Shown here: positions 1 to 12,382 of the stretch, piece after piece
Position numbering within the stretch: the stretch's first letter is position 1
Layout: every line of letters starts with the position of its first letter
Assembly: GCA_009763385.1 (NCBI GenBank)
Contig: CM019823.1
Coordinates: 26,193,668-26,257,667 of the forward strand
Reading direction: 5' to 3'
Source of the DNA: Coix lacryma-jobi var. lacryma-jobi
Taxonomy: Eukaryota > Streptophyta > Magnoliopsida > Poales > Poaceae
Length of the DNA: 64,000 nucleotides
Notes under the pieces: model-generated
Databases searched by the model: none
The model's input: the letters and a program-made list of their open reading frames with translations, nothing else
Told to the model about the DNA's origin: nothing
Position numbers and translations under genes: made by a program

Positions 1-155
1 CTATATGAGTAGTCACAGATAAATGTTGATTCATATGTTAAAGACTACCATCTTTAAGTCGCTGGTCTATTTCTGTCCATTTTTTTCCCAGCTGTTGTTG
101 CAATACTGAAGCCTTAACGTTCCTCAATCTTTTTTCTCTTTTAATTTGTTTCTAG

Positions 156-348
156 ATTCATGAAGTTAAGGCTAGACAGGGTCTTACAAGAGCAGTTCGA
201 TGCAGAATCAGTCGAGGAGGCATTGGCTTCTAACCCTGTTGAGTTGAAATTTGAGAAGCCTGACAAATGGACAGCTCCATACCCTAAATATGAGTTTGGA
301 TGGTGGGAACCCTTCTTGCCTCCAAAGTCCAGTAATGGCACGGCATAG
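156..348 (+). CDS. YCF54: Ycf54-like protein, last exon (partial)
   Basis: This is the 3' terminal coding exon of a gene that begins left of the window. A pyrimidine-rich tract ending in AG at 154-155 is the splice acceptor, and the frame runs from there to TAG at 346-348. The visible peptide begins FMKLRLDRVLQEQF and ends in a GWWEPFLPP-type tail. From memory of the family, this matches the C-terminus of plant Ycf54/LCAA, the nucleus-encoded chloroplast scaffold subunit of the aerobic Mg-protoporphyrin IX monomethyl ester cyclase, which forms ring E of chlorophyll. The ATG at 160 is an internal methionine and not the start codon. The upstream exons and the transit peptide are outside the window. 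The 3' UTR probably extends a few hundred bases past the stop. Confidence 0.75.
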
Positions 349-2408
349 AGATAAGCAGCAATGTGTATGAGGCATGTAAGATTACTCCCATGTAAGTGTT
401 AAATGTATTTTTAAATTTTAATTTTGATGATGAGGATGTAGTACTTGAGGTTGGTTGTACGAGTGCACAGTTAGTTGAATTAGTTGCAGAGGTTTGCTAA
501 TACCAAATAATCAGAGGTTTTGTTTGAGAAATTCGTGGTTCTGTTATGGCTGATGGCATCTTTTCATGATGGATGCACAATTCTGTTGGTTATGACACGA
601 GGCACTGCCACTTGCTCAGTCTATCAGGCCAAAATAACGACCTCTGTGCCACAAACAAGTAAACCTCATTCATATCGTTTCCTTTCCTGAAATGAAAATA
701 GAGATCTAAATAAATGGTCAAATGAACATTAATTGTCCATTATAATTGGAAGGAGTAACCTGAACGACTATACAATTTTTTATCCCCATAATATGACACC
801 TACTAATACATATCTTAAATGTGAACCAACAGATCGAGAAGTCCTTTGACATTTTTGTCAATTTTAGATCACCGTGGAATCTGGCTCAGACATGCTTTGA
901 GACTACTAAACGGTTATATAGTTAAGGAACACTGACTATTATATGAAGCTCGTTGTGCCAATAAAGATGATAAATCACATCGTAGTAGAAATCCAGCTTG
1001 TTCATAACCATTTTCTTGACAGATAAACTGGATGTGTCTCATGTTGAGAAAGCTTATTAGAGCAAAGGACTACGTACAGCAGCACAATATCTACACTAGT
1101 GGGGGCTGAATCAACAAAGTTAGAACTTAGAACACACTGAAATCACAAGTCTTCGCCTGCATTCTGACGACAGTAGGACACGCAACATCACTAATTAACA
1201 AGCTACGAAATTAACAGGACCCTTAGTACTTTTAAACCTGGCACCAGTTACTGATTTGTGATCGCCCCGCATCCTCTAGTCTTTATATGCTCCAGAGTCC
1301 AGAACCTGCAATAAGGGAAATTGAATAATCACTGTCTGAAGATTCACGCCAATCTTAACCGAAAACAAATTTCATAATAACTCAAAGAAAGTGATATGCA
1401 ACTTCATGAAGTGCTGCACATCATGCAATGATGCAAGCATGTGAGGTGGGTTTCTTTGAGCGTTTAGTTAGGCTGTCAATTAAGAAACACTCTTGATTGT
1501 TCGTCTTGAAGTGGGTTTCTTTGAATATTCAGTTAGTTTGCTGTCAGTGTAGAAAAGAATTGCTTGGTTAGTGTATCAAACTTCACGTGCTTAGTGGGTA
1601 GCCATGGGGCGGAGTCAATGGGGACACTGCCCATGTGAAGCTGCTATCACTCCATTTTTGTGCATGCATGTGGGTAATGCTGGTATGCCAAATGATGAAC
1701 ATATAAAGAACTTTAAAGAGTCGCTAGCTTTGTAATGACTTGTGTTTTTCAATTGCTAAATAGTACTGATAGCTTATTATTATTATAAAGAATCATGTCA
1801 TGGAGGACTGGAGAAGTCTTCTTTGCGGTTGCGGACGTGGACATTTTAATCCTAGACTTATTCAGTATTTTAATCCTACTCCTCTTTGCTAATTGATTTA
1901 GCTAATAACATAAACACTGAAGAATGGAAGAATGAGAAGGGGCAAAGTATACAAAAAAGGAACAGTTTTCAAATAGCAAAACTCCTCTTTCTAAAAAGAA
2001 CCTTTCAAATGACGCAACTGAATAGTATGTGAACTGAGTTGATTAGGAGAGGCATAGGTGAGTAGGTTACCCAAGGCACCAAGTAAAAAATTGAAGGAAG
2101 GAAGGAAAGATAAACTTGGAGGGAAACTGGTCAAGGTCAACGTCTTTTTACATGTAAATAAAATGTATAATGATTAAATACGGAGTAATAAATAAAATAA
2201 AAGAAACTAAAGAAAACAATGCCTGTGAACCGCCAAATTATCAAGACTACAGACAGAGTCAGAGAGCAAAGCCAGGAACATCAATAATCCACTCGATCAG
2301 GAGGAAGGAGAAGCGCCGGGTATAGAATTAAAAGCGTATTCTACGGTGCCTAGATACATACATGACACCACGCAGCAGAAGGACGGTGACAACGCAGGCG
2401 CGCTGCAG
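349..2408. other. intergenic DNA with UTRs, no gene seen
   Basis: This holds the 3' UTR of the Ycf54-like gene at its left end and the 3' UTR of the calmodulin-like gene at its right end. Between them I see AT-rich sequence with no coding potential. The one small feature is a direct repeat near 1446-1535, where GTGGGTTTCTTTGA followed by TTAGTTAG occurs twice. Confidence 0.5.
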
Positions 2409-2984
2409 CTAGGCACCCCACACGGTGATCCCCTGCATCATGTTCTTGAATTCGCCGAAGTCGACGCGGCCGTCGCAGTTGCGGTCGACGTTGCAGATCA
2501 TCTCCTGCACGGTGGCCAGGTTCCGAGCCTCGGGCAGGCCGAGCTTCTTGAGCACGGCCTGCAGCTCGGCGGCCGAGATGAAGCCGTCACCGTCCTCGTC
2601 GAACACCCGGAACGCCTCCTTCATGTCCCCCTCGTCGTCGACCTCAGCCTCGGGCACCGCCTCCGGGATGGGGCCGAACAGCGCGTCCCCGAGCGCGCGG
2701 TGGAGGGACTCGAAGTCGTCGAAGCGGAGCCCCGCGGCGCCGGCCGGGATGTACCCGCCCACCGCGGCCTCCAGGCCGGAGCGGTCGGCGCCGAGGCCGA
2801 GCGCGTCGAGCGCCGCGGCCATCTCGTCGAGGGTGATCTCGCCGTCGCCGTTGCGGTCGAAGAGGTCGAACACGCGGCGCAGGCGCAGAACGTTGAGGCT
2901 GCCGTTCCGGAGGCGGAACGACGGCGAGGGCTTCTTGGACAGCGACGGCTTGGCGATGGCGGGAGCAGGAGCGGCGTTCTCCAT
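2409..2984 (-). CDS. calmodulin-like EF-hand protein (CML42/CML43 type)
   Basis: This is an intronless 191-residue calcium sensor. Three good EF-hand loops are visible: [12 protein letters not shown] at residues 43-54, [12 protein letters not shown] at 129-140 and [12 protein letters not shown] at 167-178. The position of the second EF-hand (about 79-91) has no usable loop, leaving three functional sites as in the CML42/43 group. The N-terminus is Ala/Pro/Ser/Lys-rich and runs into [20 protein letters not shown], which resembles that group. No membrane or transit signal is evident. Family members act as Ca2+ sensors in defence and trichome or stress signalling; the role here is inferred only. 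The start is supported by a TATA box about 115 bp upstream. The coding region is very GC-rich, typical of intronless grass genes, so long open frames on the opposite strand are shadows. Confidence 0.9.
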   Translation of the reverse strand: MENAAPAPAIAKPSLSKKPSPSFRLRNGSLNVLRLRRVFDLFDRNGDGEITLDEMAAALDALGLGADRSGLEAAVGGYIPAGAAGLRFDDFESLHRALGDALFGPIPEAVPEAEVDDEGDMKEAFRVFDEDGDGFISAAELQAVLKKLGLPEARNLATVQEMICNVDRNCDGRVDFGEFKNMMQGITVWGA

Positions 2985-3095
2985 CGTCGCGTGAACTCGC
3001 GGCGTTCCTTCTCTTCTTGTCTTTCGGTTTTTTTGTGGGTGTGAGGATGCGAGCGCTGATTGTTTCTCGAGTTCGTTGAGTGGCGACGGATGGGA

Positions 3096-3103
3096 TTTAT
3101 ATA
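3096..3103 (-). promoter_or_regulatory. TATA box of the calmodulin-like gene
   Basis: CTATATAAA reads on the minus strand about 115 bp upstream of the ATG. That implies a 5' leader of roughly 80-90 nt, normal for a plant gene. Confidence 0.6.
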
Positions 3104-3197
3104 GCCCGAAAAAACGCGGCGATGGCCGGGTTAGAGACCGCGTTGGTGGATATTATTGGTGGGTATTTAATATAACCTCCTCAAAAAAAAAATGTAA

Positions 3198-3936
3198 GGC
3201 TAATGTCAATGGTGAGTTTCATTTTGTTGTTTTTAAGACTGTCATGTCATATGAAATAAAATGAAACTTGAATGAAACTCTTCATTGGGAGTGGGAGTTT
3301 CATTGTAAAGTTTAAATTTCATGACTCATAGAGAGTTGGTATTCGTGCCAAGAGAATTTCATCTTGATGAAACTCATTTCTTTTCTCACTTCTTAAATAC
3401 ACCGTCATGTCATCAACAATGCCTATGTGTCGACGAAATATCGCCGATAGTCCACCTAGGGGTATGCCCAAGGTGGTAGATTAGAGAGGAAGGTGCGCAA
3501 GACGACGACCCAGATGTTGACGCAAGACAAAAGTAGATGAACACAGAGGTTTATCCAGGTTCGGACCGCTAGGTTTTAGCGTAATACCCTACGTCCTGCG
3601 TCGAGTTGTATTGATTGGATGTGGCTTGTGGCTTATGACCTATGATCTATGATCTGCTCCCTTATCTCACTTGTCCTCTCGGAGGACCTCTGCCCCTCCT
3701 TATATATTCCGAAAGGACAGAGTTACATTATCAGTATCCGAGTTGATACTATATCTAGATTACAACTGTCGTGCGGTGCATGTCGTGCGCCACACGTCCT
3801 CATCATGTGGGCCGGACGACCGCCGTGGTGAGGCCCATGTACCATCGTGTGGTACCCTCGGGTCTATATCCCCACACTATGTGGCAACCTATTTAATGCA
3901 AATAAAACTCAAATGAAACCCCAATTGAGATTGGCC
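3198..3936. mobile_element. Tourist-like MITE, split by a solo LTR
   Basis: The ends are GGCTAATGTCAATGGTGAG on the left and CATTGAGATTGGCC (the inverted counterpart) on the right, flanked by TAA on both sides (3195-3197 and 3937-3939). TAA/TTA duplications fit PIF/Harbinger-derived MITEs. Removing the 449-bp insert at 3428-3876 plus one duplication leaves about 285 bp, the same size as the intact copy at 56903-57184 to which it aligns end to end. Confidence 0.7.
3428..3876 (-). mobile_element. solo LTR, 449 bp
   Basis: It starts TGTCGACGAAATATCGCC and ends TATATCCCCACA, that is TG...CA termini. It is flanked by perfect 5-bp duplications CTATG (3423-3427 and 3877-3881), and removing it restores the host MITE sequence exactly. 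On the minus strand it starts TGTGGGGATATAG and carries an ATATATAAGG TATA-like box, so the LTR probably reads leftward. No internal retrotransposon sequence is present. Confidence 0.85.
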
Positions 3937-4320
3937 TAACTAGGAGTTATCTACCGCATAAAGTAATTTAAATTTAACTACAGTAAGTTTCTAGTAAATA
4001 GTATTTATATTTATAAATTCAAATAAATTTATTATAAAAATATATTTCATAATTAATCTAATGATATTTATTTAGAATCATAAATATTGTTACTTTTTAA
4101 TCTATAATTGGTTAAAGTTAAGATATTAAAATATATTACTGTGTTAGAATTGTATTCTTTGGTATAGAGGGAGTGCCTTTATTATTCAAATTCTTACCCA
4201 TCTTATTTGGTTTGGAGGATATGGAAGTTTTACCTAATATGGAAAGTGGATTATCTATGGATAACCCTTTAGCTCAATAAATTATTTATTATTATAAATT
4301 AGTAGATTAGATAATATAAA

Positions 4321-4762
4321 GTACATGGGACCCACATTTTGATATTACGCAATAATCTGCACAATGTTGCGGCCTGCTATAACGAGCCAACTCCAACTAA
4401 TTTCAGTCAATTTTGTGAAACTTTTAAGGTTTGAACGTGAGGTTTTAATTTTAGGGCCGAATTTTTTATGAGGCCCCATATATATAACTAGCAACATTAA
4501 TCTACACAAGTTGTTGCTTGTTAATGAGTATCTTCAACTAATTTTAGTCAATTTCACGAAAATTTTAAGGTGTGAACATGAGTTTTTAATTTCAGGGTCC
4601 AACTTTTAACGTGGGGCTCACATTTAAATTTAGTTGTACCACTCTGCGTAAAGTTATATACTACTATAAATAATTATTTCACCAAGTTTCAGTTTGTTTC
4701 GCTAAAATTGAAGATGTGAACATGAGATTTTCAATCCAGAGATCTAGCTTTAATATACAGTC
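4321..4762. repeat. three diverged tandem units of about 140 bp
   Basis: The phrase AACTAATTT(C/T)AGTCAATTT, then a variable stretch, then AA(G/A)GTGTGAACATGAG and TTTTAATTT(T/C)AGGG occurs three times (starting near 4385, 4535 and 4680), progressively more diverged. I read it as an old tandem array or a TE fragment. Confidence 0.5.
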
Positions 4763-4923
4763 TACTAGTAGTTCAATTCAAAACGAGTATGGATAAAATT
4801 TGGTTATTATCCAATGGGTATGGATAAAATTGGGGAGAGTGAAAAATGAATAATGATAATATGGATTTGAATATGAACAATCATGGATTTATCCATACCC
4901 TCCCCAGTGGCATGTTAACCCGC

Positions 4924-5292
4924 GGGCTAGCAAATGAACTCTTTTAGGGGTTTTATCTTGGAGAAATTAGATTTCACTCAATAAACTAGGTTATTTAGCT
5001 TGAAATTTTACATTTCACCATTTTTTCAAAGTTAACGTATAAGCCTAATCTCAAATTTATACCTCAAATTTATAGTGTGAGACAGAAAAGATTCTACATG
5101 CTATATTTCTACTTTACAACTTATAACACTTTCAACTCACTCCCCTACATTAGAAATACAAGACATAAGTTTCTCTCTATAGCTAATAATAATATACAAA
5201 TATAATCCATATAGAATCATATTAGATTAATTAATATATGTCTAAATTATGATTCTTAAAATGAATTCAACTCTAATGATTCAAACGAGCCC
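4924..5292. mobile_element. possible TIR element, non-autonomous
   Basis: The left end GGGCTAGCAAATGAA and the right end TTCAAACGAGCCC form a rough terminal inverted repeat around about 370 bp of AT-rich, non-coding DNA. Target duplications are not resolved. Confidence 0.35.
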
Positions 5293-6405
5293 TTAGTCTC
5301 TTATTTGTTTATTTATAAAAATAGGGCCCGCACCTATTGCCAATATGTGTCTAAATACTCCCTTCCATTAAAAGTAAAGTATCGTTGTTGGTGTGTGGTT
5401 AGTTTGACTAAATTTGTAAAAAATATGTGCAATATTTATATCTCTAAATAAATTTATTGAAAAACTAGATCCAAATATCTATCTAATGATATAAATTATG
5501 TATCATAAAATAATAATATTTAATATAAATTTAGTACAACTCTAGATGCAGGCTAAATCAAATAAAACTATTAAAGTTACTAAAGTCATATAGAATATAA
5601 CAACGCATATAATTACAGATGTATATTCTATAAAATTATACAATATAATACATAATATAGTAATACTTCTTATCTGGTATCATAGACATTGTGGTTTTTT
5701 AAAACAATTTGACCAGTCTAAAATACTCTATAGTTTATAATAATTATGTGTGTTTTGGTTCTGGAACAGATGTATATCATATCGATGATATAGTTCGACC
5801 ACGCGGGCTCATAGTATATATCATACCTATATGTCAGCCTCGCAGTAAGATGTTTACGAAGTGCCATGTGGTTTTTTTTTTCACTTCAGTTATTATAAAA
5901 AAAATGGGAAAAAAGTTGGACTACATTATTAGCCTTGCATAGGAATTGTTCGTCTGGATAGGTACTGGATCAAACATACTCGGTTCTACATTATTGGTAT
6001 GGATTAACTCCGGTCCCTCGGTTCTAACTCCGCTGGCTTTTGTTATACGTACCCTACGTTGTGCGAGCGAGAGTGCGAGACCAGAAACTCGGTCGGATGC
6101 ACCTGCGGTATACTTGGGCTGCGAGTGCTGTGTGTCCTTGTTCCGTCAACTGTGTCCTTCTCTTCTAAAGGTTGAAAGATCGTGTCATCAGCTTGTTGGT
6201 TGGTGCGATTCTTCCAAAGCCTATTGTTCTTGGCTTCTTGCTGACCGCGCGCTCCCACAGTCCCACGTGCCTCAATTATCACGCCCCGGCCCCAAGCTCT
6301 ATTCGACTCTTCTTCCCTCGCTCGGAATAATCAAAGGCCGGTTGCATCACCGACGACGACGCGGCCGTCCATCGCTGCATTGCCTCCCAGCTTGTAGTAA
6401 ACTAG
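5293..6405. other. AT-rich intergenic DNA, no gene seen
   Basis: The segment from about 5357 begins CTCCCTTCCATT, like a Stowaway end, but I could not find its partner. Open frames at 5709-5942 and 5946-6434 have no recognisable domain, and the second runs into the next MITE. Confidence 0.4.
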
Positions 6406-6688
6406 CGCCTGTTTGGGAGAGCTGTGCTACCTGATTCTCCAGCTGTGCTCCCAGATTCTCTGGTGAAGTGATTATGTGGCTGAAAGTAGATTCTTTTTGA
6501 TTATTTAGCCTAAACTCTCAAAATCAGGATAGAGAATCACTTCACAGAATCAGGTGAAGCTACTTTTTTCAGCTCTCAGCCTCCTAGTTCATTTCAGAGA
6601 ATCACTTCACAGAATCAGCAAAGAATCACTTCACACTGAAAAATACGTTTGACAGAATCAGCTCCGTGGAACTCTCCCAAACGCACCC
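6406..6688. mobile_element. MITE, 283 bp
   Basis: CGCCTGTTTGGGAGAGCT on the left is mirrored by AGT(or C)TCTCCCAAACGCACCC on the right. TAG flanks both ends, giving a possible 3-bp target duplication. The interior repeats GAGAATCACTTCACAGAATCA. The superfamily is not settled (Tourist or hAT). Confidence 0.6.
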
Positions 6689-8404
6689 TAGTACTACTAG
6701 CAGAGACGGAGCGCACGCCGGAGCTCTGGGATCGGGAGGGAGCAGGGGCGAAGACGTGTGCCGGCACCGGCAATCACGAGTGTCGAACACGACGATTGGC
6801 GATTGGCCTCTCGACGTGCCCGTGACTCAAGCCAACCTCCGTCTCGTCTCGTCTCGTCGCATCAGGCACCCCAAATTAACAAGAGCCATTTTTCGCTCGC
6901 GCAGCAGCTAGCTGTCTGCCTGAGCAAGGAAACCATGACCATGACCACGAGCCCCAGCGCCTGGCCGCTCCGGCCCTCCCTAGCTAGTCGCGGCGGGCGC
7001 ATCCTCCTCCTCCTTTGTGGTTGCGCACTACACTAGCGTCTCACGTCTGAGAGGCTTTGCTTGAACCGCGCCGCACGTTTATTTCTAGATCGCCAACCAG
7101 AGCGAATCGAAATCGACGGCCAGGGCGCGAGGTGCTTTCTGGCTAACTTTTTTTTTTCTTGCTGCCGAAACGACGCCAGGTCGCGAGTCGTAACGGCGAC
7201 GGCGACATGGAGCCTGAGTTTGACGCGCGCCGATCCGTCGCGAGTCGTGGCCTCTGGAAAAGGGGGAACTGAGAGCATCCATCAGATGCGCGATGCGGAG
7301 GTCAAGCTTAGAAAAAGGCCAGCGTTGGTTGTTGCGAAGGCGCTCCGACGGCGGTCCGTGTGCCTCCCTCCGATCGCGTCGCGTGTTGTGGCAGTAGCAA
7401 ACGCGGGTCGACGTCTCGGCGAGCGTGAGGCCACACATGTACGTCCTGCCCGCCGGCGCGAGGCTGCCTACCTCCCCCGTTGATATTCTGACCCGATCGG
7501 CAGCGCGCGCGCGCGAGGCGGCGCCGGCTGGTTCGTGCTCACCAGTCACCACGGCGGTGGGTTGGCTTGGCTGCTGCTCGGTCCAAGTCGCCATGTGCCG
7601 CCGTGCGGACATGTGCGTTATGCTGAGCTTTCCAACCACGACGCCAGATAACCATGTCGGGTGCAAGCAGAAGCAGCCCGCACGCAGCAGTTGATCGATT
7701 CATATATAGGCTGGTGGCCTACTCTGCCTGCACGTTATTGCCACAGCTGCATTTGGCTCCCAGCCCAATAGTTCTCTGACTGATGCGGACAGGCCAGGGA
7801 AACGGAAACCCTCCCTGTATCGGCAAAACTCGCCGCCAGGCACCGCTGTGGTGGTTCTGCTGCGAGGCACCCGGCAAACCTCACAAGCAAACGTACCATT
7901 CGCGCGTGTAGCAGTAGCAGCCGCGGACAGCTAGGACGCCAGTGCACCGCGATTGGTGGCCACAGACAAAAGGCCGTGCGTGCGGGCGGGGGCGGGGGCG
8001 GGGGCCACCCGGGAAACCGGCCGCGCGGATTTGACTACGAGCGCGTTGCGGCGGTCTCCGCTGCGTCGCCGTCGCGCTCGCGCGTGCCTATCACCTAACG
8101 CCCCGCCAAGTGGGGCGAGTACATTAAGGACGTACGCAGCGAGGAGGTGACGACGGTGCCCGTGTCGATAATCACCGCGGGATCGACGCGGTTCGCACGC
8201 TGCTTTGTTGCGTGTTCCGGCGCGTGCAGTGGATGATTCGCCGTCGTTTGGCGGCGTGGTAGCTCGATTTCCCGCGTTATCAGTCGCTCGCTGTCACCGT
8301 GCACCAGTGCACCACCTCAACTTCTCGACTCCAAAGCGTGAGGCAGGCATTACGGAAGAACCCGGAGTCCCGCCGCATACGTTTTCCTACGCAGAAAGGC
8401 GTAA
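6689..8404. other. GC-rich island without a recognised gene
   Basis: About 1.6 kb is rich in CpG and carries many overlapping open frames on both strands. None contains a motif I recognise, none shows a convincing initiation or splice context, and all are low-complexity Arg/Ala/Pro-rich. It may be the 5' region of a lost or unrecognised gene. Confidence 0.4.
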
Positions 8405-8668
8405 GGCCGGTCGTTGTTTCAGTGGGGAGTTGTTTTAAAACTTAGATAAAATACCTACTCTCCATATAAAGTTTCATTTCATAATTTCGTAAGCATTTAA
8501 TTTCATGGTTTAGAGTTGATAATCGTAGCATGAGACTTTCATATACATGAAATTTATTTCTTCTCTTTTTTTTTAAATACACTATTGTCATGTCACCAAA
8601 AATACTTACTATGTGGTAACTTATTTAATGCAAATGAAACTCGTTTGAAACTCTCATTAAGACTGGTC
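8405..8668. mobile_element. Tourist-like MITE, 264 bp
   Basis: It starts GGCCGGTCGTTGTTTCAG and ends CTCATTAAGACTGGTC, with TAA on both sides (8402-8404 and 8669-8671). The interior aligns with the 56903-57184 copy (TTTCATGAC-like and CTATGTGGTAACTTATTTAATGC stretches). Confidence 0.6.
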
Positions 8669-8745
8669 TAACAAAAGTGAATCTCTTGGAAGCCGGATGG
8701 TTGAATCTAACCTTTGGCGTCGCCAGGCGTCAACCGACAGGTATA

Positions 8746-9001
8746 GCGCTCGTTTCAAATAATAATTCATTCTAAAAATTTCAGAAAGTCAAAGTTTTTA
8801 AATTTAACCAAAATTATAGACAAAAACATAAAGACCTATGATATCAAATAGATATACCATAGAAATATAAGTAATAATGAATCTTACGATACTTAATTTG
8901 TACCATAAATGTTATTATCTTGTCATATAAATTTAATCAACCTTGAGAAATTTTAACTTTTTAAGATTCTTAAAACAACTCATAATTTGAGATGAAGGGA
9001 G
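8746..9001. mobile_element. Stowaway-like MITE, degraded left end
   Basis: The right end reads, on the minus strand, ACTCCCTTCATCTCAAATTA. The left end retains TTTCAAATAATAATTCATTC, its imperfect inverted partner. The body is AT-rich and non-coding. Confidence 0.5.
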
Positions 9002-9402
9002 TTTATAATATCAGTAAATTTCTTTCGCTCTTAACTCATCATCTTCCATCACTCGATTCGTCTACACATATGGTAGGAGTACAGTCACATAGAACGTGGG
9101 ACGGTGCCGCATTTCATGTTCCAGGAACTTTCGTTTCGGAACGTGGAACGGGGACGCCGTGGTACAGTCACAACAGGCCCGGCCCGGTGGGGGGGGGGTG
9201 CCAACAGAGCTGCTGCACAAGGCCCATGAGGCCATCTCCAAATATGTGACTTTTTGTAGTATTCAGCAACCCAATAGCCGAAGAGAAGAAATCGTCGATT
9301 CAGCTTCATTGCTTGTAGATAAGATGTATTACTTGTTTAATAAAAATGTTTTTATGCATTACACTTATTAAAATAGCCATTATATTATTAGACTAGAGTT
9401 GT

Positions 9403-10947
9403 TGTTGACACTTCTTAATGCAATTGCCTATAATAAACTTTAATGAACTGATTCTAGCAAAAGCCCTCAGAAATGTACACGACACTTCTAGCATCACTTA
9501 ATGTCAAGTTATCATCCCCAACATGATACTAGAAATGTAATTCATTTGTGACACTAGCTCAAAAGATATAAACAAATATTTATCCGCAAGCACACAGATA
9601 AATATACCTGTTGTAGCAGCATTTCACCCAGGTTGTCTAGGTATCGTTATTTATATTTTACCGAAGAAAACAGTGAAGCGGGGAACAAATGGATATAAAA
9701 GTGATTCAAAGGTAGTGGAGATTACTATTCATTCATCACTACTCACATGTCTAAACAGGGGTAAGACAAGATAAATATAAATATTGAGTAATGATAATGA
9801 TAATGGAAATGAGAATTCTAGAGATAAAGCGAACTACATGGATCAAGTAGAGTAGTCAGGAGATTAATTAAGAGTTTCGAAACCTAAGTTACTTCACATT
9901 TACTAAGCCTAGTGGTTACTCTAGTTAATATACAATCATTTATAGCTAATCAATCTATCATCCATGATCAAGGGACATTACTAAATTAGAATCAAAAACA
10001 AAGTAATGACTTCTAACTTGCAACCACGTCCTACTAAGGTCTACACTTGGGGGAGGACTACAAAGGACTCAGTAGGACTGTCACTCCTGCGATCTACCTC
10101 TCCACCCGGAGCATAGGATGTATTCGCAAGTAAACTTAGTCTAAACACCATGTTTACACTGGTTTGACCACTTAACTCTATCCGGAATAAAGCTAAGCAA
10201 TTTACGAACATGAGAGATCTATATTAAATATATAACTAGAATAAACTCCAAAACTGAATAAACTGAAATATATTAAAGTAGCACAAAGTCGAATAAAGAT
10301 ACAAATTACCAAGTCTTTGATAACGATCCGGAGACTCAAACGAAGCTTTCAGCCGGATATGCCGACGAAGTCGCCTGCCTCTGCTTGAACCTAGCTAGAC
10401 TAAACTCTATTCTTAATGTAGAGCTCTAACTCTCTCTCTCTAGAAACCCTAATTCTCTGTCTCTTCTCTTCTTCTTGTCTCCTCTCCCTCAGGGGGGTCA
10501 GGGGTCTGATTATATAGCCCTGGGCGTAGAACCGTGGCTGTTGGATCAAACCGACTTAAGGTACGGCCAAGATGCATCCTAGAGGTCGGTGGAGGAAGAT
10601 TCCGGAGGGAGGAGACGTGGGGGCCCTGGACCAGACTGACCGGTGGGCCCAGGGGACCGGTCGGTCCCACAGGTCGGGCTCCCGGGGTGCCTCGCCTCGT
10701 GGTGTCCTCTGGTGTCCTCTGGAGTCTTCTAGAGACGTCCTGACGTGGCGGTGGAGTAATCTACGTCGGGTTCCTTCTTGGAGAAGCAATGTAGTCCGGT
10801 TTTCTTGTTTAATCCCTGGAAAATATAGAATCACCAAAACTCGTGGAATTTGTTAGTTTAAACCTCCTATTTCTAAGTTGGCAATTCTTTCTGGCATTTA
10901 TTCAAGTATTGTTGATAGTAAATAATAATAGTTAACAGATGTCAACA
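9403..10947 (-). mobile_element. probable solo LTR, about 1.55 kb
   Basis: The ends TGTTGACACTTCTTAATG and AACAGATGTCAACA form the inverted TGTTGACA/TGTCAACA pair typical of LTRs, with near-matching flanks (GTTGT and ATTGT). On the minus strand a GGCTATATAATC TATA box is followed by a leader with ATTAGGGTTTCTAGAGAGAG, so the LTR reads leftward. No internal region is attached. The open frames at 10449-10856 lie in this LTR and are not treated as genes. Confidence 0.6.
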
Positions 10948-11419
10948 ATTGTATTAAGGGCCCTTGCTTGTAGCTTCGCTCCGGGCCTTTAATTTGACCC
11001 TTTAATTTGACAGGGTCGGCCCTGAGTCACAAGTACGAGTTTGGGTCACCAATAGGGATAGCGTACCAAACTGAACTAGATCAAAGGAGAGAAAGAGACG
11101 ACGTACAAGCGCCAGACGATGGCCGCAGCGCGGCCTCCCCGCATCGGACTCGGACGGCGTAGCGCCTAGTACTAATGTTAATGGGTCTGCAGCTTAGTGT
11201 GGAAATATGGTAGTATAAATAAAAGTGCTAAAAATTTGAGAAAAATAATACAAAAGGGTAAAAATTGACAAAAACTTATGTGGTCCGGAATCTAGGGTGT
11301 AGGTGGTTTGGTTAGGACCATCGTGTATGGGTCTGAGCCAAACCCTAGTTTCTCTGAGCCTCGAGGCTCATCTGGATCGAGGTGAGATGGTGCGTCTGAA
11401 CTATCATATGGCTGGGTCA
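10948..11419. other. intergenic TE debris
   Basis: This contains a GGGCCCTTGC...CAGGGTCGGCCCTGA segment like a degenerate DNA-transposon terminus. I see no gene. Confidence 0.3.
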
Positions 11420-12335
11420 TGAAAGGACCTAGAATACCACCTAGAGGGGGGTGAATACGTGTACCTTAAAAGCACAAAAATAATTAGTAATGGAGTTTCC
11501 AAATGAAAACTTCAAATCAAAATAAAGTAACCCCTCTCGAGTTAGACACAAAGTATATAAAAGATAAACAATAAATCTATAAGCCAAACCCTGCACCACA
11601 GAAGATTAGAACATAATACAATAAGTGTTGTGCACAGGTCAAATATGAGACACGTCTAGTATGGATACCGGACACGTCCGCTATTTGTGGCTTTGGCAAC
11701 CTTCCTCCAAATTTGCTCCAAATTCTTTCCAATCTCAATCCAACCTGCAGGTACGCAACATATATGTACACAACACAAAGAACTTGCAACAAAGCTCGAG
11801 CAACCCAATCGAATCACAAATATCAAATGAATGCGAAGAGGGAGATACCATATTTGTTTTACCGAAGTTCGGACATAGTCCTACTCTCCGTTGAGATGGC
11901 TGTGAATGACTCAACAAGGTCAAGTTCTAGAGGACCCACGAAGGTCGACTCTGACCGGAGTCTTTTCCAACTCCTTCCTCCTTCTACTAGTTGATTCCTT
12001 ACCTTGCAGCGGTGGAATCGACTGTTACAAACTTCTGAGGCACACCACCAAGCTCTTGGGTGCTCTTCGGTGACGCCTACCCATCTAGGACCAAAGAACC
12101 CAAGAGTAACAAATGGAAATCACGAGATCGACAATATGCACAAGTGCTCAAGAGGTGGCTTGCTCTCTATTTTGAATTTTACTCAACCCACATGATTTAG
12201 AGTTTAGGATCAATCACTCACTAAGAGAGGGTTGGAGAGTGTTCTCAAGGCTTAAAAATATGGGGCAATGTCAGTAGAATCAACAGTCTCCAAAGGTGGA
12301 GGCTTAGGAGTATTTATAGACAATTTGAAAAACTT
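11420..12335 (-). mobile_element. Sirevirus-type LTR fragment
   Basis: It begins TGAAAGGACCTAGAATACC and contains CACCTAGAGGGGGGTGAA, the motif shared with the other Sirevirus LTRs in this window. It aligns along its length with 40206-41225. Two ACCGGACACGTCCGG-type palindromes lie near 11648-11683. It stops inside the LTR, so it is truncated. Confidence 0.6.
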
Positions 12336-12382
12336 ACACCGCATTTGTTTCGGTTAGCCGATGCGATTAGTTTTAGAAAGGA

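Noticed and set aside
2346..3044. Long open frames opposite the calmodulin-like gene
   Set aside because: They are antisense shadows of a GC-rich intronless exon; they lack domains, while the minus strand shows clear EF-hands.
5357..5720. A complete Stowaway element
   Set aside because: Only one end (CTCCCTTCCATT) is recognisable, so I did not call boundaries.
5709..6434. Two plus-strand ORFs as small genes
   Set aside because: No known motif, no conserved start context, and the second ends inside a MITE.
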